Positions 52,631 through 61,896 of a stretch of DNA of 64,000 bases are shown here, in pieces. The position numbers were made by a program, and so were the translations under genes. The notes beneath the pieces were generated by a model. The model had not been told where the DNA came from and did not search any database. It saw only the letters and a list, made by a program, of their open reading frames with translations. The stretch is from a bacterium (GTDB lineage: Bacteria; SAR324; XYD2-FULL-50-16): contig JAJRZQ010000029.1 in the NCBI GenBank assembly GCA_024275165.1, positions 5,952 to 69,951 of the forward strand, in the 5' to 3' direction. How positions within the stretch are numbered: the stretch's first letter is position 1; each line of letters begins with the position of its first letter.

Positions 52631-55141
52631 TCAGCGGTCCGTTTTTGTGGTAGGGGTTAAATTCCTTTTGATCATTTGCCGTAATTCTTCCATGTTGACG
52701 GGCTTGGCCAGATAGTCATTCATCCCCGCGTTGAGGCACTCTTGTTTGTCTTCTCGTAAAGCATGGGCGGTGAGGGCGATGATGGGGACTTCTGGGTTTA
52801 GGCTCCCGTTGGTGTTGGAGCGAATCAGGTTGGTCGCCGTAATTCCATCCATCACGGGCATTTGAATGTCCATCAAGATCAAGTCAAAGCGATTGCCGCT
52901 TTTTAAGATGGATAAGGCCTCTTCTCCATTGCCGGCTACTTCGGTCGTGGCTCCGAATTGTTCGAGCATTCTTTTGGTTAAGGTTTGATTGAGTTCTTTA
53001 TCTTCAACAATTAAAATCTTGATTCCCGAGAGCTCATTGCTGATTACTTCCCGCTTTATGTTGGTTGTGGTCATGGGCTCCCCTAATAAAGCGCAGAGGG
53101 TAAAATAAAAGTGGCTCCCCTCCCTAGGGGTGGATTCGACCCAAATCTCCCCCCCCATCATGGCCACTAGGTTTTTGGAAATGGAAAGGCCGAGTCCTGT
53201 CCCTCCGTATTCGCGGGTTGCCGAGCCATCGCCTTGAGTGAACACATCAAAGATGCGGTCTTGGCGGTCTAAGGGAATCCCAATCCCCGTATCGCTCACC
53301 TCGAATTTAAGCTTTACGAGGTCTTGGTCTAACTGCATGACCTCAACCCGAATGCGGACCTCCCCCTTTTTGGTAAATTTAAGCGCGTTGGACAAGAGAT
53401 TCATCAAGACTTGCTTCATCCGCGCCGCGTCGCCACGCAAAACACTGGGGACTTCTTTAGAAATCCTTAAGCTAAGTTTCAACCCCTTGGCTTTGGCCTC
53501 TTCTTCTTTGGTTTGCACGAGGTTGGATATTTCTTCAAAGGGGTGAAAGGGGGTTTCTTGTAATTCTAAGCTGCCCGCGTCAATTTTGGAGAGGTCTAAA
53601 ATCTCGCTGATGGTTTGTAAGAGGCTTTCGCAAGCGGAATGAATGATCTTAATGTTGTCTTTTTTATCTTTATCTGTTTCCGACTCCAACAAGAGGGTGG
53701 ACATCCCCATGATGACATTCATGGGAGTGCGCACTTCGTGGCTCATATTGGCTAAAAATTGGCTCTTTGCCCGGTTGGCCATTTCGGTTTCTTTCATGGC
53801 CTGAAAAAGCCGCTCGACCATCTGTTTGCGTTCGGTTACATCACGCATAATAGCAAGTATGGCGGGGGCCTTAAGGTATTGAATGGCGCTGATACTCACC
53901 TCCACCTGCAATTCGCTCCCGGCAATGCTCTTGATCATGCTTTGCACGGTTTTATTTTCTTGGGGGCGATCTGAAGACAAAGCTTTTTTTAATTCCGAGC
54001 TGGATTGGGGATGTAAAAAAGTGGAGATCCACTGGTCATGCAACTCACTTTCAGGGCATTCCAACATTTTTGCCGCTTGTTGATTCCCGAATAAAATCTT
54101 TTGTTTTTGCAGGATCAAGATACCGTCTTTTGCTTCTTCCACAACCAAGCGATAATGTTTCTCGCTTTCGGCGATGTGCTGCTGGTCTTGCTCTTGATTC
54201 AGCCTTAATTTTGTTACGCCTAAGGCGTATAAAAGCAGCAAGAAACTCAACCCCCCATAGGTCGACCACAACCAAAGCGCGAAGGGGGTATTGTAGAGCT
54301 GCATTTGCTCATGGGTTTGGAACAAGGTGAGTTTCAATTGCCCCTTCATCAGCAGGCTGATCGCTTCTCCTTCTTTTTTGTGCAGTTGAGGGATGAGGAG
54401 GTTTCGAGTCAGATAGGCCCCTTCTTGATTTTGATACCAATTGGTCTTGAGGAAACTAGCCAATTTTTGGCCATCAACTTGTAAAAAAGCAGGAGTTAAG
54501 TTGACCAACGGGCGGTAGTCCGCGTCTAAAATAGCGATTTGAACCCCTTTCCCCAATGAACTCGAGGTGATTTCATCCAGTAAAGCCTGGAGGCGCAAAG
54601 AGAGGAGTAAAAAACCTTGTTTGCCTTCTACGCCGAGTTTTTGCGTTAGATAGAGATAGGGTTCCGGTTCCGATTTGCTGATCGTGAGTAGAATCGCGTT
54701 TTGACTCAAGCGATTGACCTCGATTTGGTTGATCAACTCGTCTAGGAAAACGGAAGATTTTTTGCCGATTTGTGCTTTTTGCACCCAATTGTGGTCATAT
54801 AATAAAATATTATCGATCCCAGGTTGTAACTTTTGCAGCATTTGCAATGCTTTGATTACGCCTTGCTGCGATGGCGCGTTTGCCGTCTCCTGGTTCAGCC
54901 CGTCAAAACCCTTAAAGATAAGAAAGTCAAAGAGGATATGCTTGAACTTGCTTAAGAGCAGCTTTTCGACGACCATCGCCTTTTGGGTCAGATTCTCTTT
55001 CGCTTCAATGTATTCATGGGAGAAAAAGGCCCATGTCGAACCAGAAGCCAAAAGGCTGATCGCAATAAACAGAGGCAGAAAGAGCCGAATAAACTGCTTG
55101 AAAAAGTTTGCGCTGCTATTGTTTAAATGTTCTTGGAACAT
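52631..55141 (-). CDS. Membrane hybrid histidine kinase (sensor-PAS-HisKA-HATPase-REC)
   Basis: 836 residues from ATG 55141; the frame is open to 55180. TM at about 15-35, an extracytoplasmic sensor of about 250 residues, TM at about 298-318, PAS at about 330-450, kinase core with the phospho-His in [30 protein letters not shown] and [18 protein letters not shown], then a receiver with LILMDIQMPVMDG. It lacks an Hpt domain, unlike the 12363 kinase, so it needs a separate Hpt or a direct response regulator. No target gene is adjacent. Confidence 0.92.
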   Translation of the reverse strand: MFQEHLNNSSANFFKQFIRLFLPLFIAISLLASGSTWAFFSHEYIEAKENLTQKAMVVEKLLLSKFKHILFDFLIFKGFDGLNQETANAPSQQGVIKALQMLQKLQPGIDNILLYDHNWVQKAQIGKKSSVFLDELINQIEVNRLSQNAILLTISKSEPEPYLYLTQKLGVEGKQGFLLLSLRLQALLDEITSSSLGKGVQIAILDADYRPLVNLTPAFLQVDGQKLASFLKTNWYQNQEGAYLTRNLLIPQLHKKEGEAISLLMKGQLKLTLFQTHEQMQLYNTPFALWLWSTYGGLSFLLLLYALGVTKLRLNQEQDQQHIAESEKHYRLVVEEAKDGILILQKQKILFGNQQAAKMLECPESELHDQWISTFLHPQSSSELKKALSSDRPQENKTVQSMIKSIAGSELQVEVSISAIQYLKAPAILAIMRDVTERKQMVERLFQAMKETEMANRAKSQFLANMSHEVRTPMNVIMGMSTLLLESETDKDKKDNIKIIHSACESLLQTISEILDLSKIDAGSLELQETPFHPFEEISNLVQTKEEEAKAKGLKLSLRISKEVPSVLRGDAARMKQVLMNLLSNALKFTKKGEVRIRVEVMQLDQDLVKLKFEVSDTGIGIPLDRQDRIFDVFTQGDGSATREYGGTGLGLSISKNLVAMMGGEIWVESTPREGSHFYFTLCALLGEPMTTTNIKREVISNELSGIKILIVEDKELNQTLTKRMLEQFGATTEVAGNGEEALSILKSGNRFDLILMDIQMPVMDGITATNLIRSNTNGSLNPEVPIIALTAHALREDKQECLNAGMNDYLAKPVNMEELRQMIKRNLTPTTKTDR

Positions 55142-55270
55142 GGCCCCTGTAAAATATTTAAGGTTCTGGAAAGGATACAAGAAAGGTCAAAAAAAATACA
55201 GAGTCTTTTTTTTCTTCCTAGTCAGTAAACTCGAAAACTCATAGAGTGGGCCTGTTATGGGAGAGTGGGA

Positions 55271-55510
55271 ATGATTGAAACAGTAATACAGGCCGCGATA
55301 ACTCTGTTGAGTGGCGCGGCGATTTGGTTGGTGAGCCGCAAAGAACATTGGCGGCGTTGGGGGTATATACTCGGGTTGCTTTCTCAGCCTTTGTGGCTTT
55401 ATGTTACCTATGAGGCCAAACAATGGGGGATGTTTACCTTAAGCGTTTGGTATACCTACTCTTGGATTCAAGGGGTTTGGAATTATTGGTTTTTTCCTCA
55501 AGAAGAATAA
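55271..55510 (+). CDS. Small Trp-rich membrane protein
   Basis: 79 residues from ATG 55271, with GGGAGAGTGGGA just upstream. Two or three hydrophobic segments (VIQAAITLLSGAAIWLV; GLLSQPLWLYVTYEA; VWYTYSWIQGVWNYW). The WxYxYSWIQGVWNYW end resembles the last spans of PnuC-like or other small membrane families, but this is not certain. It is convergent with yciO and its stop overlaps that gene's 3' end by 13 bp. Confidence 0.6.
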   Translation: MIETVIQAAITLLSGAAIWLVSRKEHWRRWGYILGLLSQPLWLYVTYEAKQWGMFTLSVWYTYSWIQGVWNYWFFPQEE

Positions 55511-56121
55511 AACCAACTTAGATCCGCGCTCCCTTCGCGGATGACTTCCGGCGGGCGGGTGGTACAATCGATGATGGCCGATTGGGTGACAAAAATTTCC
55601 CCCACATCCAGCACCGCGTCGACCTGTTTATGCCATTGCTCGAATAAAATTCCCCCTTCCATCCGGTCTTCCCCCTCGGGCAGGGGCACGCTACTGGTTA
55701 GAATCGGTTCGCCCATGGCCTCGACAAGTGCCTGGGTGGTTGGGGCTTGGGGGATTTTTACCCCGATGGTAGCGCGGGGGCTCAACAACACCTTCGGAAT
55801 CAATTTGCTGGCCTCGAAAATAAAGCAATAGGGGCCTGGGACCGCGGATTTGATAACCCGGAACAAAGGGGTCGAGATGCCTTTGGTATATCGCTCAAAT
55901 TGAGCCGTATCGGCACAGACAAAGGTAAGAGGCTGTTTGCGGTCGATCTCTTTGAGTTGATAGATCCGCTGCATCCCCCTTTTGCTGGAGATGGCGCAAC
56001 CAAAAACATAACTTGTTTCCGTGGGGAAGATAATCACCCCGCCCTCTTGCAAGACATTCACCGCAATGGCTATTTTTCTGCTCTGGGGGCCGTAGGGGTT
56101 GATTTCCAGTCGATTACTCAT
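55498..56121 (-). CDS. yciO: Sua5/YciO/YrdC family protein
   Basis: 207 residues from ATG 56121; a longer frame goes to 56163 inside trmL. The start lies inside the trmL stop region (TATGAGTAA), so the two are coupled. Motifs: GGVIIFPTETSYVFGC, KRGMQRIYQLKEIDRKQPLTFVC and GVKIPQAPTTQALV. The N-terminal sequence resembles the YciO subgroup of threonylcarbamoyl-AMP synthase-like proteins, used in tRNA t6A synthesis or of unknown use in YciO. Confidence 0.87.
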   Translation of the reverse strand: MSNRLEINPYGPQSRKIAIAVNVLQEGGVIIFPTETSYVFGCAISSKRGMQRIYQLKEIDRKQPLTFVCADTAQFERYTKGISTPLFRVIKSAVPGPYCFIFEASKLIPKVLLSPRATIGVKIPQAPTTQALVEAMGEPILTSSVPLPEGEDRMEGGILFEQWHKQVDAVLDVGEIFVTQSAIIDCTTRPPEVIREGSADLSWFYSS

Positions 56122-56578
56122 AGGGGGGCTGGGTTGTTTGGCGAATTGCCTCAAAAAGAACAATTCCTGTTGCGGTTGCCAGATTTATACTTCGTACGCA
56201 GGTAAAGTCAATGGGAATACGGTAAACCCGCTCCGGGTAGGCTGTCAGCAAGTCAGGGGGCAGGCCTTGGGTCTCTGAACCAAAAACCAAGGTGTCCCCG
56301 GGTTGAAATTTCGCTTGAAAATAACTTTGCTTTCCCCGGGTGGAAAAGAGAAAAAATCTTCTGGCTCGCAGCTCTTTGAGATAAGTTTCCAACTGGGGGA
56401 AGAGGTGCAAATCGACGCTTTTCCAATAATCCAACCCCGCTCGCTTGAGTTGTTTGTCTTCGATACTAAAGCCCAGCTTTCCCGCGAGTTCCAGCCTTGT
56501 CCCCGTAGCGGCGCAGAGTCGAGATATATTCCCCGTATTGGGGGGGATTTGCGGCTCTACCAGGCTTAGGGTAAACAT
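56114..56578 (-). CDS. trmL: tRNA (cytidine/uridine-2'-O-)-methyltransferase TrmL
   Basis: 154 residues, the expected size. SPOUT-fold RNA methyltransferase that modifies the wobble base of tRNALeu. Motifs: VEPQIPPNTGNISRLCAATG at the N terminus, LDYWKSVDL, VFGSETQGLP and IPIDFTCVRSINLATATGIVLFEA, which form the SAM-binding trefoil knot. Its start overlaps the end of hisA by 13 bp, giving the order hisA-trmL-yciO. RSLNL is replaced by RSINL. Confidence 0.92.
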   Translation of the reverse strand: MFTLSLVEPQIPPNTGNISRLCAATGTRLELAGKLGFSIEDKQLKRAGLDYWKSVDLHLFPQLETYLKELRARRFFLFSTRGKQSYFQAKFQPGDTLVFGSETQGLPPDLLTAYPERVYRIPIDFTCVRSINLATATGIVLFEAIRQTTQPPYE

Positions 56579-57339
56579 GCGAACTCCTTTTTTTGCGCCA
56601 AGGCCAATTCGGTAAATTTAAGCCCTGTGCCGCCAAAAAGGTCTAAGGCGCTGCCCACCGTGAAGTCCAGGGCGCCTCTGCCTAGATTTTGCAGTTGGGC
56701 TACATCCTCCCAAGAGGAAATTCCCCCTGCGTAGGTCATGGGTAGACCGGCCCATTGGCCTAAGTGGTGGATTAATTCGTGATCGACTCCGCAGCCTTTG
56801 CCTTCGACATCCACAGCGTGAATCAAAAATTCAGAAGCAAATTGGGAAAAGTAACCCAATTGACTGTGGGTGAGTTCGACCTCGGTAAAGTTTTGCCACA
56901 AATCGGTGACGATGAAGTAACGGCCTGCTTTTTTTCTCACCGAAAGGTCCAAGGCCAGCCGCCCTGGCCCCACCTGCTTAGAAAGCGCTTTTAGATTGAT
57001 TTCATTGACTTGCCCCCCTTGAAACACAAAGCTGGTGACAATCACCTTTTCCGCGCCTCGCTCCAGCCAGTTCACGGCGTTTTCCAAATGGATCCCCCCG
57101 CCGATCTGCATGCCCCCGGGCCAAGCGGCGAGGGCCTCTTTCGCCGCCTCCAAATTGCCCTGTCCAAGTTGGATCACATGGCCGCCGCGTAGGTTTTCCG
57201 CCTTGTATAAGCGAGAAAAATAGGCCGGGGGTTGCCTCGCCTCAAAGTTGGTTTGGAGTTGGCGATTCTTCCCTAGGGTAGAGCCCACGATTTGTTTGAC
57301 CTTCCCTTGATGCAGGTCGATGCAGGGGCGAAATTTCAT
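56566..57339 (-). CDS. hisA: HisA, eukaryotic (HIS6) type
   Basis: 257 residues from ATG 57339, which has AAGGA upstream. ProFAR isomerase of histidine synthesis, (beta/alpha)8 barrel. The start MKFRPCIDLHQGKVKQIVG and the acid-base residues Asp8 (CIDLH) and the GLPMTYAGGISS region fit the eukaryotic-type HisA rather than the common bacterial form. It stands outside any his operon, in a set with trmL and yciO. Acquisition by transfer or an old alternative lineage are both possible. Confidence 0.87.
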   Translation of the reverse strand: MKFRPCIDLHQGKVKQIVGSTLGKNRQLQTNFEARQPPAYFSRLYKAENLRGGHVIQLGQGNLEAAKEALAAWPGGMQIGGGIHLENAVNWLERGAEKVIVTSFVFQGGQVNEINLKALSKQVGPGRLALDLSVRKKAGRYFIVTDLWQNFTEVELTHSQLGYFSQFASEFLIHAVDVEGKGCGVDHELIHHLGQWAGLPMTYAGGISSWEDVAQLQNLGRGALDFTVGSALDLFGGTGLKFTELALAQKKEFACLP

Positions 57340-57395
57340 GTTCCTTCTTGGCAGTTTGCCGTTAGTGGAGTTAGATTTGAGCACAGCATACGCAT

Positions 57396-59261
57396 TTGAA
57401 AGAATTTCGCATAGCCCTACCCCCTTATGTTTGCCCTACTCGCTTGGCTGCTTTTTTATTCCTTCCCTTTTTGTTGGGTCGTTTGGGTTTTTTATTCCTC
57501 TATGGTTCCGACTTGAGCCAATTGAGTGGAGGGCAGGCCGCCTGGGGGTTGATCGAGGGAATGCGCTTTGACTTCTCTTCGATTGCCATCTTTTCTCTAC
57601 TGCCTCTGCTGGCTTTTGTGCTTCCCTTTCGCTTCGGTCAACAGCCTGCTTGGCGGTTTTTTTGGGGTCTTATCTTAACTTTGGAAGGGGTTGCGGCGCT
57701 TGCTTTTTTGCTGGGCGATTTAGCTTATTACCCCTTTGTGCGCCGTCATTTAAGCTTTGAATTAAATCTGTTGGGGCAGCAAGAGGTCTCGGTTATGACG
57801 AAGCTGGCCTGGCAAGGTTTTAAGGGTTTTTTGGGGCTTTTTTTGTTGGGGGCGGCGCTGGTTTTGCTCAGTGGGTTCAAGTTGGCGCGTTCCCCCTGGA
57901 AGCCCGTTCCCTTCAAAGCCTTGGTCCCTTTGTTTTTTTTGTTTGCCTTGGTGGGCCGCGGGGGCTGGGGGCCGAAACCGATCAGCGTGATGGACGCTTA
58001 CGCAAAAGGGAACGCCGCCTATGCCAACCTGATCTTAAACGGGGTCTTTACGGCGAGCCAAGCGGCCTGGGCAGGCACCGGGCCGAGCCATGAGCACATG
58101 CTTTTAGCCGAGGCCTATCGGGTTTTGGGCTTGAGGCAAAAACCCTTTCCCCTGACGCGGAGCTACCCCGGCAAGGAGGGGAAGCGACCCAATTTGATTT
58201 TTATCTTTGTAGAAAGTCTCTCCAGTCGCTATGTCGGGCTTTTGAATCCAGGTCAAGTCAGCTTAACCCCCAATTTAGACCGTATTTTTGCGGGCAGCCA
58301 CCTCTTTACGCGTCAATATGCCGCGGGTCAGCGCAGCTTAGAGGGCTTACAGGCGGTGTTGACCGGAATACCCAGCCTAAGGGGAATGCCGACTTTAGGG
58401 GTGGGGGTTATCGCCAACAGCCCCCGTTTAGGGCATATGCTGGCGAGCAATGGCTATGAGACCTTGTTTGTTCAGGCCATGGAACGCAAAAGCTTTCGTG
58501 GGGAGGCCGTTGCGGGTTTTACGGGGTTTGCCCATTATTATGGGAAAGAAGACATGAGCCCTAAACTGGCCTACCCCGATTTGGATCAAGCGATTTTTGG
58601 TTGGGATTACGAAACCTTTTTTCTCACCTTGGAAAAAATCAAGAAGCTGCAGCAACCCTTTGCGGCCTTCATGGTCACCAGCAGCACCCACACTCCATAC
58701 ATTGAGCTACCCCCTGGGTTGGCACGCTTCCCCCATAACGCAGAAAGCGAAGGGGGTTTTAAAAACAGTTTGATTTATACAGATTGGGCCTTGGGAGAAT
58801 TTTTAAGAGCCTGTGAAAAAGAGCCCTGGTTTGCCAACACCCTGTTCGTGATTACCGCGGATCACGCGCAACCGCATTATGGTCAGGGGATTAAGCTTTT
58901 GGATTTTTTCAATACCCCCTTAGCCTTTTACCAGCCCAGCGCGATCAAACCCGTTAGGGACGGGCAAATTGCCAGCCAGCTGGACATCTTGCCCAGTTTG
59001 GCCGATTTTTTAGGGCTCAAGGGAGAGTGGGGGTTTTGGGGCCACAGCCTGTTTCGCGAGAGGAAGAAGGCCGCTGCCTGGGCACGCAATGGAGATTTAC
59101 AGCTTTTGATTACAGAGCAAGGTTATTTGCGCCATAGCCTGACCCAGGCCCTGGAAAAACCAACCGACCCGCAATTGGCGCAGGAGTTGACCCAGCGCCT
59201 TTTAGCCTCGGATCAAGTGGCTTATGAACTCTTAAAGGCCAATCGCTGGCAAAAGCCCTAA
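57396..59261 (+). CDS. LTA synthase-like membrane sulfatase-fold enzyme
   Basis: 621 residues from TTG 57396. Five membrane spans in the first 210 residues, then an alkaline-phosphatase/sulfatase-fold domain. Motifs: LIFIFVESLSSRYVG (metal-binding Glu), YAAGQRSLEGLQAVLTGIPSL where Ser replaces the usual catalytic Thr, SSTHTPY, and FVITADHAQPHYG. The family includes LtaS, OpgB-type phosphoglycerol transferases and related enzymes; the substrate is uncertain. It ends with a 4-bp overlap with the convergent ftsY. Confidence 0.87.
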   Translation: MKEFRIALPPYVCPTRLAAFLFLPFLLGRLGFLFLYGSDLSQLSGGQAAWGLIEGMRFDFSSIAIFSLLPLLAFVLPFRFGQQPAWRFFWGLILTLEGVAALAFLLGDLAYYPFVRRHLSFELNLLGQQEVSVMTKLAWQGFKGFLGLFLLGAALVLLSGFKLARSPWKPVPFKALVPLFFLFALVGRGGWGPKPISVMDAYAKGNAAYANLILNGVFTASQAAWAGTGPSHEHMLLAEAYRVLGLRQKPFPLTRSYPGKEGKRPNLIFIFVESLSSRYVGLLNPGQVSLTPNLDRIFAGSHLFTRQYAAGQRSLEGLQAVLTGIPSLRGMPTLGVGVIANSPRLGHMLASNGYETLFVQAMERKSFRGEAVAGFTGFAHYYGKEDMSPKLAYPDLDQAIFGWDYETFFLTLEKIKKLQQPFAAFMVTSSTHTPYIELPPGLARFPHNAESEGGFKNSLIYTDWALGEFLRACEKEPWFANTLFVITADHAQPHYGQGIKLLDFFNTPLAFYQPSAIKPVRDGQIASQLDILPSLADFLGLKGEWGFWGHSLFRERKKAAAWARNGDLQLLITEQGYLRHSLTQALEKPTDPQLAQELTQRLLASDQVAYELLKANRWQKP

Positions 59262-60334
59262 TCGGCAAATAATCCGGCGGCAAAGCCAGTAGCGGAAAAA
59301 TGCTGTAGGTGCTCCACCCCTTCGCCCACCCCGATATAATAAATGGGCAGGTCAAATTCATTGACGATGCCGATAATCACCCCGCCTTTCGCGGTGCCGT
59401 CAAGCTTAGTGACAATCAAGCCGTCGAGGTCCACCACTTCAGAGAATTCCTTGGTTTGCAAAATGGCATTTTGCCCCGTGTTGGCGTCTAGAACCAAAAT
59501 GGAGGCATGGGGGGCGGTGGGGAGTACCTTTTGAATGCTCCGCTTCATTTTTTTCAGTTCTTCCATGAGATGGCTTTTTGTATGCAGCCTGCCCGAGGTA
59601 TCGCACAAGAGTACATCAAACCCCTCTTTTTTTGCCCGTTCGCAGGCTTCATACAGCACTGCCGCCGGGTCGGAGTTCAATTCCCTTTGGACTAAGGGGA
59701 TGTCCACCTGTTTGCACCAATGGGCCAATTGTTCAATTGCCGCGGCACGGAAGGTATCGCCCGCCGCGGCAAGCACTTTTTTGCCCTCCCCCTTGAGTTG
59801 CGCGGCGAGTTTGCCGATGGTGGTTGTTTTTCCCACCCCGTTGACCCCCACAAAAAGGTAGACGGTGGGGCCTGTTGTCGCTTGGGGTAATTGGGGGTCT
59901 CCCTTGGCTAAGATCTCCGTAATTTTGGCCTGCAAGCTGGCGATTACTTCTTCTTGGCTTTGTATCTCTCCCAATTCCAAGGCCTCGCGCACCAAGCCCA
60001 TTACCCGCATGCAGGTGGCCGCGCCTAAGTCAGCGGTAAAGAGCCTCTCTTCCAACTCTTCTAAAAAATCCTCATCCGCTTTTTCAATGTTGGCGAGGCT
60101 GAAGATGCTGTTTTTAAAAAATCGCTTGGTTTTGGCCAGACCGCTGTAGAGCGCGCCTTTGGGGGCGGTGGCGGTGACTTGCAGCTCCTTTTTTAAGAGG
60201 GGTTCTTTCTCTTTTTGCGCGGCGCGGGCTTGCTCAATCTGCTCACCGAGCCCCTTGGCTTGTTCGAGGTGGGCCTTGGCCTCTTTTTGGAGGCGTTTTT
60301 TTTCTTCTCGTTTGGTTTTATTAAAGAAAGCCAT
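59258..60334 (-). CDS. ftsY: SRP receptor GTPase FtsY
   Basis: 358 residues. Docks ribosome-SRP complexes at the membrane. A short charged A-region of about 60 residues is followed by the NG domain (about 65-356): P-loop GVNGVGKTTTIGKL, GDTFRAAAIEQLAHW, DTSGRLHTKSHLMEEL (Ser where DTAGR is usual), the G4 motif TKLDGTAKGG and GVGEGVEHLQHF. The start ATG is at 60334. Confidence 0.95.
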   Translation of the reverse strand: MAFFNKTKREEKKRLQKEAKAHLEQAKGLGEQIEQARAAQKEKEPLLKKELQVTATAPKGALYSGLAKTKRFFKNSIFSLANIEKADEDFLEELEERLFTADLGAATCMRVMGLVREALELGEIQSQEEVIASLQAKITEILAKGDPQLPQATTGPTVYLFVGVNGVGKTTTIGKLAAQLKGEGKKVLAAAGDTFRAAAIEQLAHWCKQVDIPLVQRELNSDPAAVLYEACERAKKEGFDVLLCDTSGRLHTKSHLMEELKKMKRSIQKVLPTAPHASILVLDANTGQNAILQTKEFSEVVDLDGLIVTKLDGTAKGGVIIGIVNEFDLPIYYIGVGEGVEHLQHFSATGFAAGLFAD

Positions 60335-60408
60335 AGATCGTTTGATTGGGGGGGTGGATACAAAGCAAACCCTTTTTTAATCCTCTTACCGCCCTTTGAC
60401 AAGGAGGC

Positions 60409-60437
60409 AAAAAAAAACCCGGTGACCCGGGTTTTTG
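60409..60437 (-). terminator. Intrinsic terminator after motB
   Basis: ACCCGG (60417-60422) pairs with CCGGGT (60427-60432), and the stem extends into flanking A/T runs. Read on the minus strand it ends in a long T-run (60416-60410). It terminates motAB and insulates it from ftsY. Confidence 0.8.
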
Positions 60438-60438
60438 T

Positions 60439-61086
60439 CTACATGCCGTCAGGCTTGACCAGAATATCAATTCTGCGGTTGAGCCGCCTCAAGCTGGGAA
60501 CCTCGTTGCTCACCTTGGGCCTTGTATCTCCATAACCCGCGATTTCCATGCGGTTGCTTTTGACTCCGAAGCCCTCTAAAAGCCGGACCACGCTCCCTGC
60601 TCGAGCAGCGGAAAGCTCCCAATTGGATTTAAAGGGCCCGCCGCGCATCGGTACATTGTCCGTATGGCCTTCCACTATGATATTATTGGAGACGGCGTGC
60701 AGAATGCGACTGAATTTTTCGATGATCTCCCCCCCTTTTTTTGTGGGTTCGGCTCGACCGGGCTCAAACATCACCGCGTCGGAAAAACTGACCGTAATCC
60801 CTCGATCATCGACAGTGATATCGGTGACCTCGGAAATATCACTTTTTTTTAAGCTCATTTCTAAGCTTTCCATAAAGGTCGGCATTCCCGAAAACATAAA
60901 GGGCGAGGCCGGGGGGCCCCCCTTAAAACTCGCCGAAACCGCGGTAAAGAGGTTTTCTTCAGACTTCGACATGGCAAAGAGCAACACAAAAAAGCACATC
61001 AAGAGGGTAACCATATCCCCATAGGTGTAAATCCAATCGACCCGTTCTTCGACTTTCGGGCATTTGCATTCTTCTTGAACGGCCAT
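60439..61086 (-). CDS. motB: MotB/PomB-like flagellar stator subunit
   Basis: 215 residues. Short N-terminal tail with ECKCP, one TM helix at about 22-44 carrying the ion-binding Asp (TYGDMVTLLMCFFVLLFAMS), linker, and a C-terminal OmpA/peptidoglycan-binding domain (VEGHTDNVPM, ELSAARAGSVVRLL, NRRIDILVKP). The ECKCP segment is like PomB, so sodium coupling is possible. Translation is coupled to motA: the ATG immediately follows the motA stop and has an AGGAGG ribosome-binding site inside motA. Confidence 0.92.
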   Translation of the reverse strand: MAVQEECKCPKVEERVDWIYTYGDMVTLLMCFFVLLFAMSKSEENLFTAVSASFKGGPPASPFMFSGMPTFMESLEMSLKKSDISEVTDITVDDRGITVSFSDAVMFEPGRAEPTKKGGEIIEKFSRILHAVSNNIIVEGHTDNVPMRGGPFKSNWELSAARAGSVVRLLEGFGVKSNRMEIAGYGDTRPKVSNEVPSLRRLNRRIDILVKPDGM

Positions 61087-61896
61087 TTAGCCTCCTGATT
61101 TGTCGGCACTGAATTTCAGTTCCTCGTATTTTGCTTTCAAGACGGGGTTGAGGTAGTTCATCAAATCTTGTTCGATAAATTCTGCCCGCTCGTTCTTTTC
61201 AATAAATAATACCCCATCGCGGATCATTTCGTCCAAAACCTTTTCATTTTCATTGGCAAAGCTGAGGGAGTTGGCCCAGGGGATAAAGATCCCGTTGGAC
61301 AACAAAGAGCCGTAAAGGGTCGTAATCAAGGCGACCGCCATTTTAGGCCCTACGGTTGAAATATCATCCAAGGACTGGAGCATCAAGATTAAACCAATCA
61401 AGGTGCCCAACATCCCAAACCCCGGCGCGAGGGAAGACATAAGCTTGATCAACAGCATATCGGCTTCTTTTTTTTGCGCCGCGTATTTCATCTCGCTGGA
61501 CATGATTTCGGTAATTAATTCCCGATCAACCCGGTCTACCACCAATCTCAGTCCATTGCGTAAAAATTCGTTTTCAATGCTCGGTAAACTGTCTTCAATG
61601 GCCAATACATTTTTCCTGGCTACCTTTGCAACATCGACAACGATGACTAAGGTTTCGATAAGGGGGACATTTTTCGCTCTATAGACCTTGCCGATTGATT
61701 TTCCGATTCCGGCAATCATCTCCATGGGGTAGGCGGCGACGGTGGCGACTAAGGTGCCGATTACGACGATGATAACGCTGGGAGCGTTCCACATGTATTG
61801 GAGGTATTCAGGGTGAAGGGATCCTTCTTCATACATTACCCCGAAGCAGAAGAGGAGGAAAATTCCCGCTGAACCGACGACTGCAGCTAAATCCAT
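61087..61896 (-). CDS. motA: MotA/PomA-like flagellar stator subunit
   Basis: 269 residues. Four membrane spans (about 4-22, 33-55, 150-170, 185-205) with a cytosolic loop between the second and third. Signature residues: SLAPGFGMLGTLIGLILMLQ and GPKMAVALITTLYGSLLSNG of the proton/sodium-channel region. It forms the stator with motB. A flagellum is therefore expected, though no flagellar structural gene is in the window. Confidence 0.93.
   Translation of the reverse strand: MDLAAVVGSAGIFLLFCFGVMYEEGSLHPEYLQYMWNAPSVIIVVIGTLVATVAAYPMEMIAGIGKSIGKVYRAKNVPLIETLVIVVDVAKVARKNVLAIEDSLPSIENEFLRNGLRLVVDRVDRELITEIMSSEMKYAAQKKEADMLLIKLMSSLAPGFGMLGTLIGLILMLQSLDDISTVGPKMAVALITTLYGSLLSNGIFIPWANSLSFANENEKVLDEMIRDGVLFIEKNERAEFIEQDLMNYLNPVLKAKYEELKFSADKSGG

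Noticed and set aside
54714-55244. 176-residue plus-strand open frame opposite the hybrid kinase
   Set aside because: It is a shadow frame of the kinase N terminus, with no recognisable motif.
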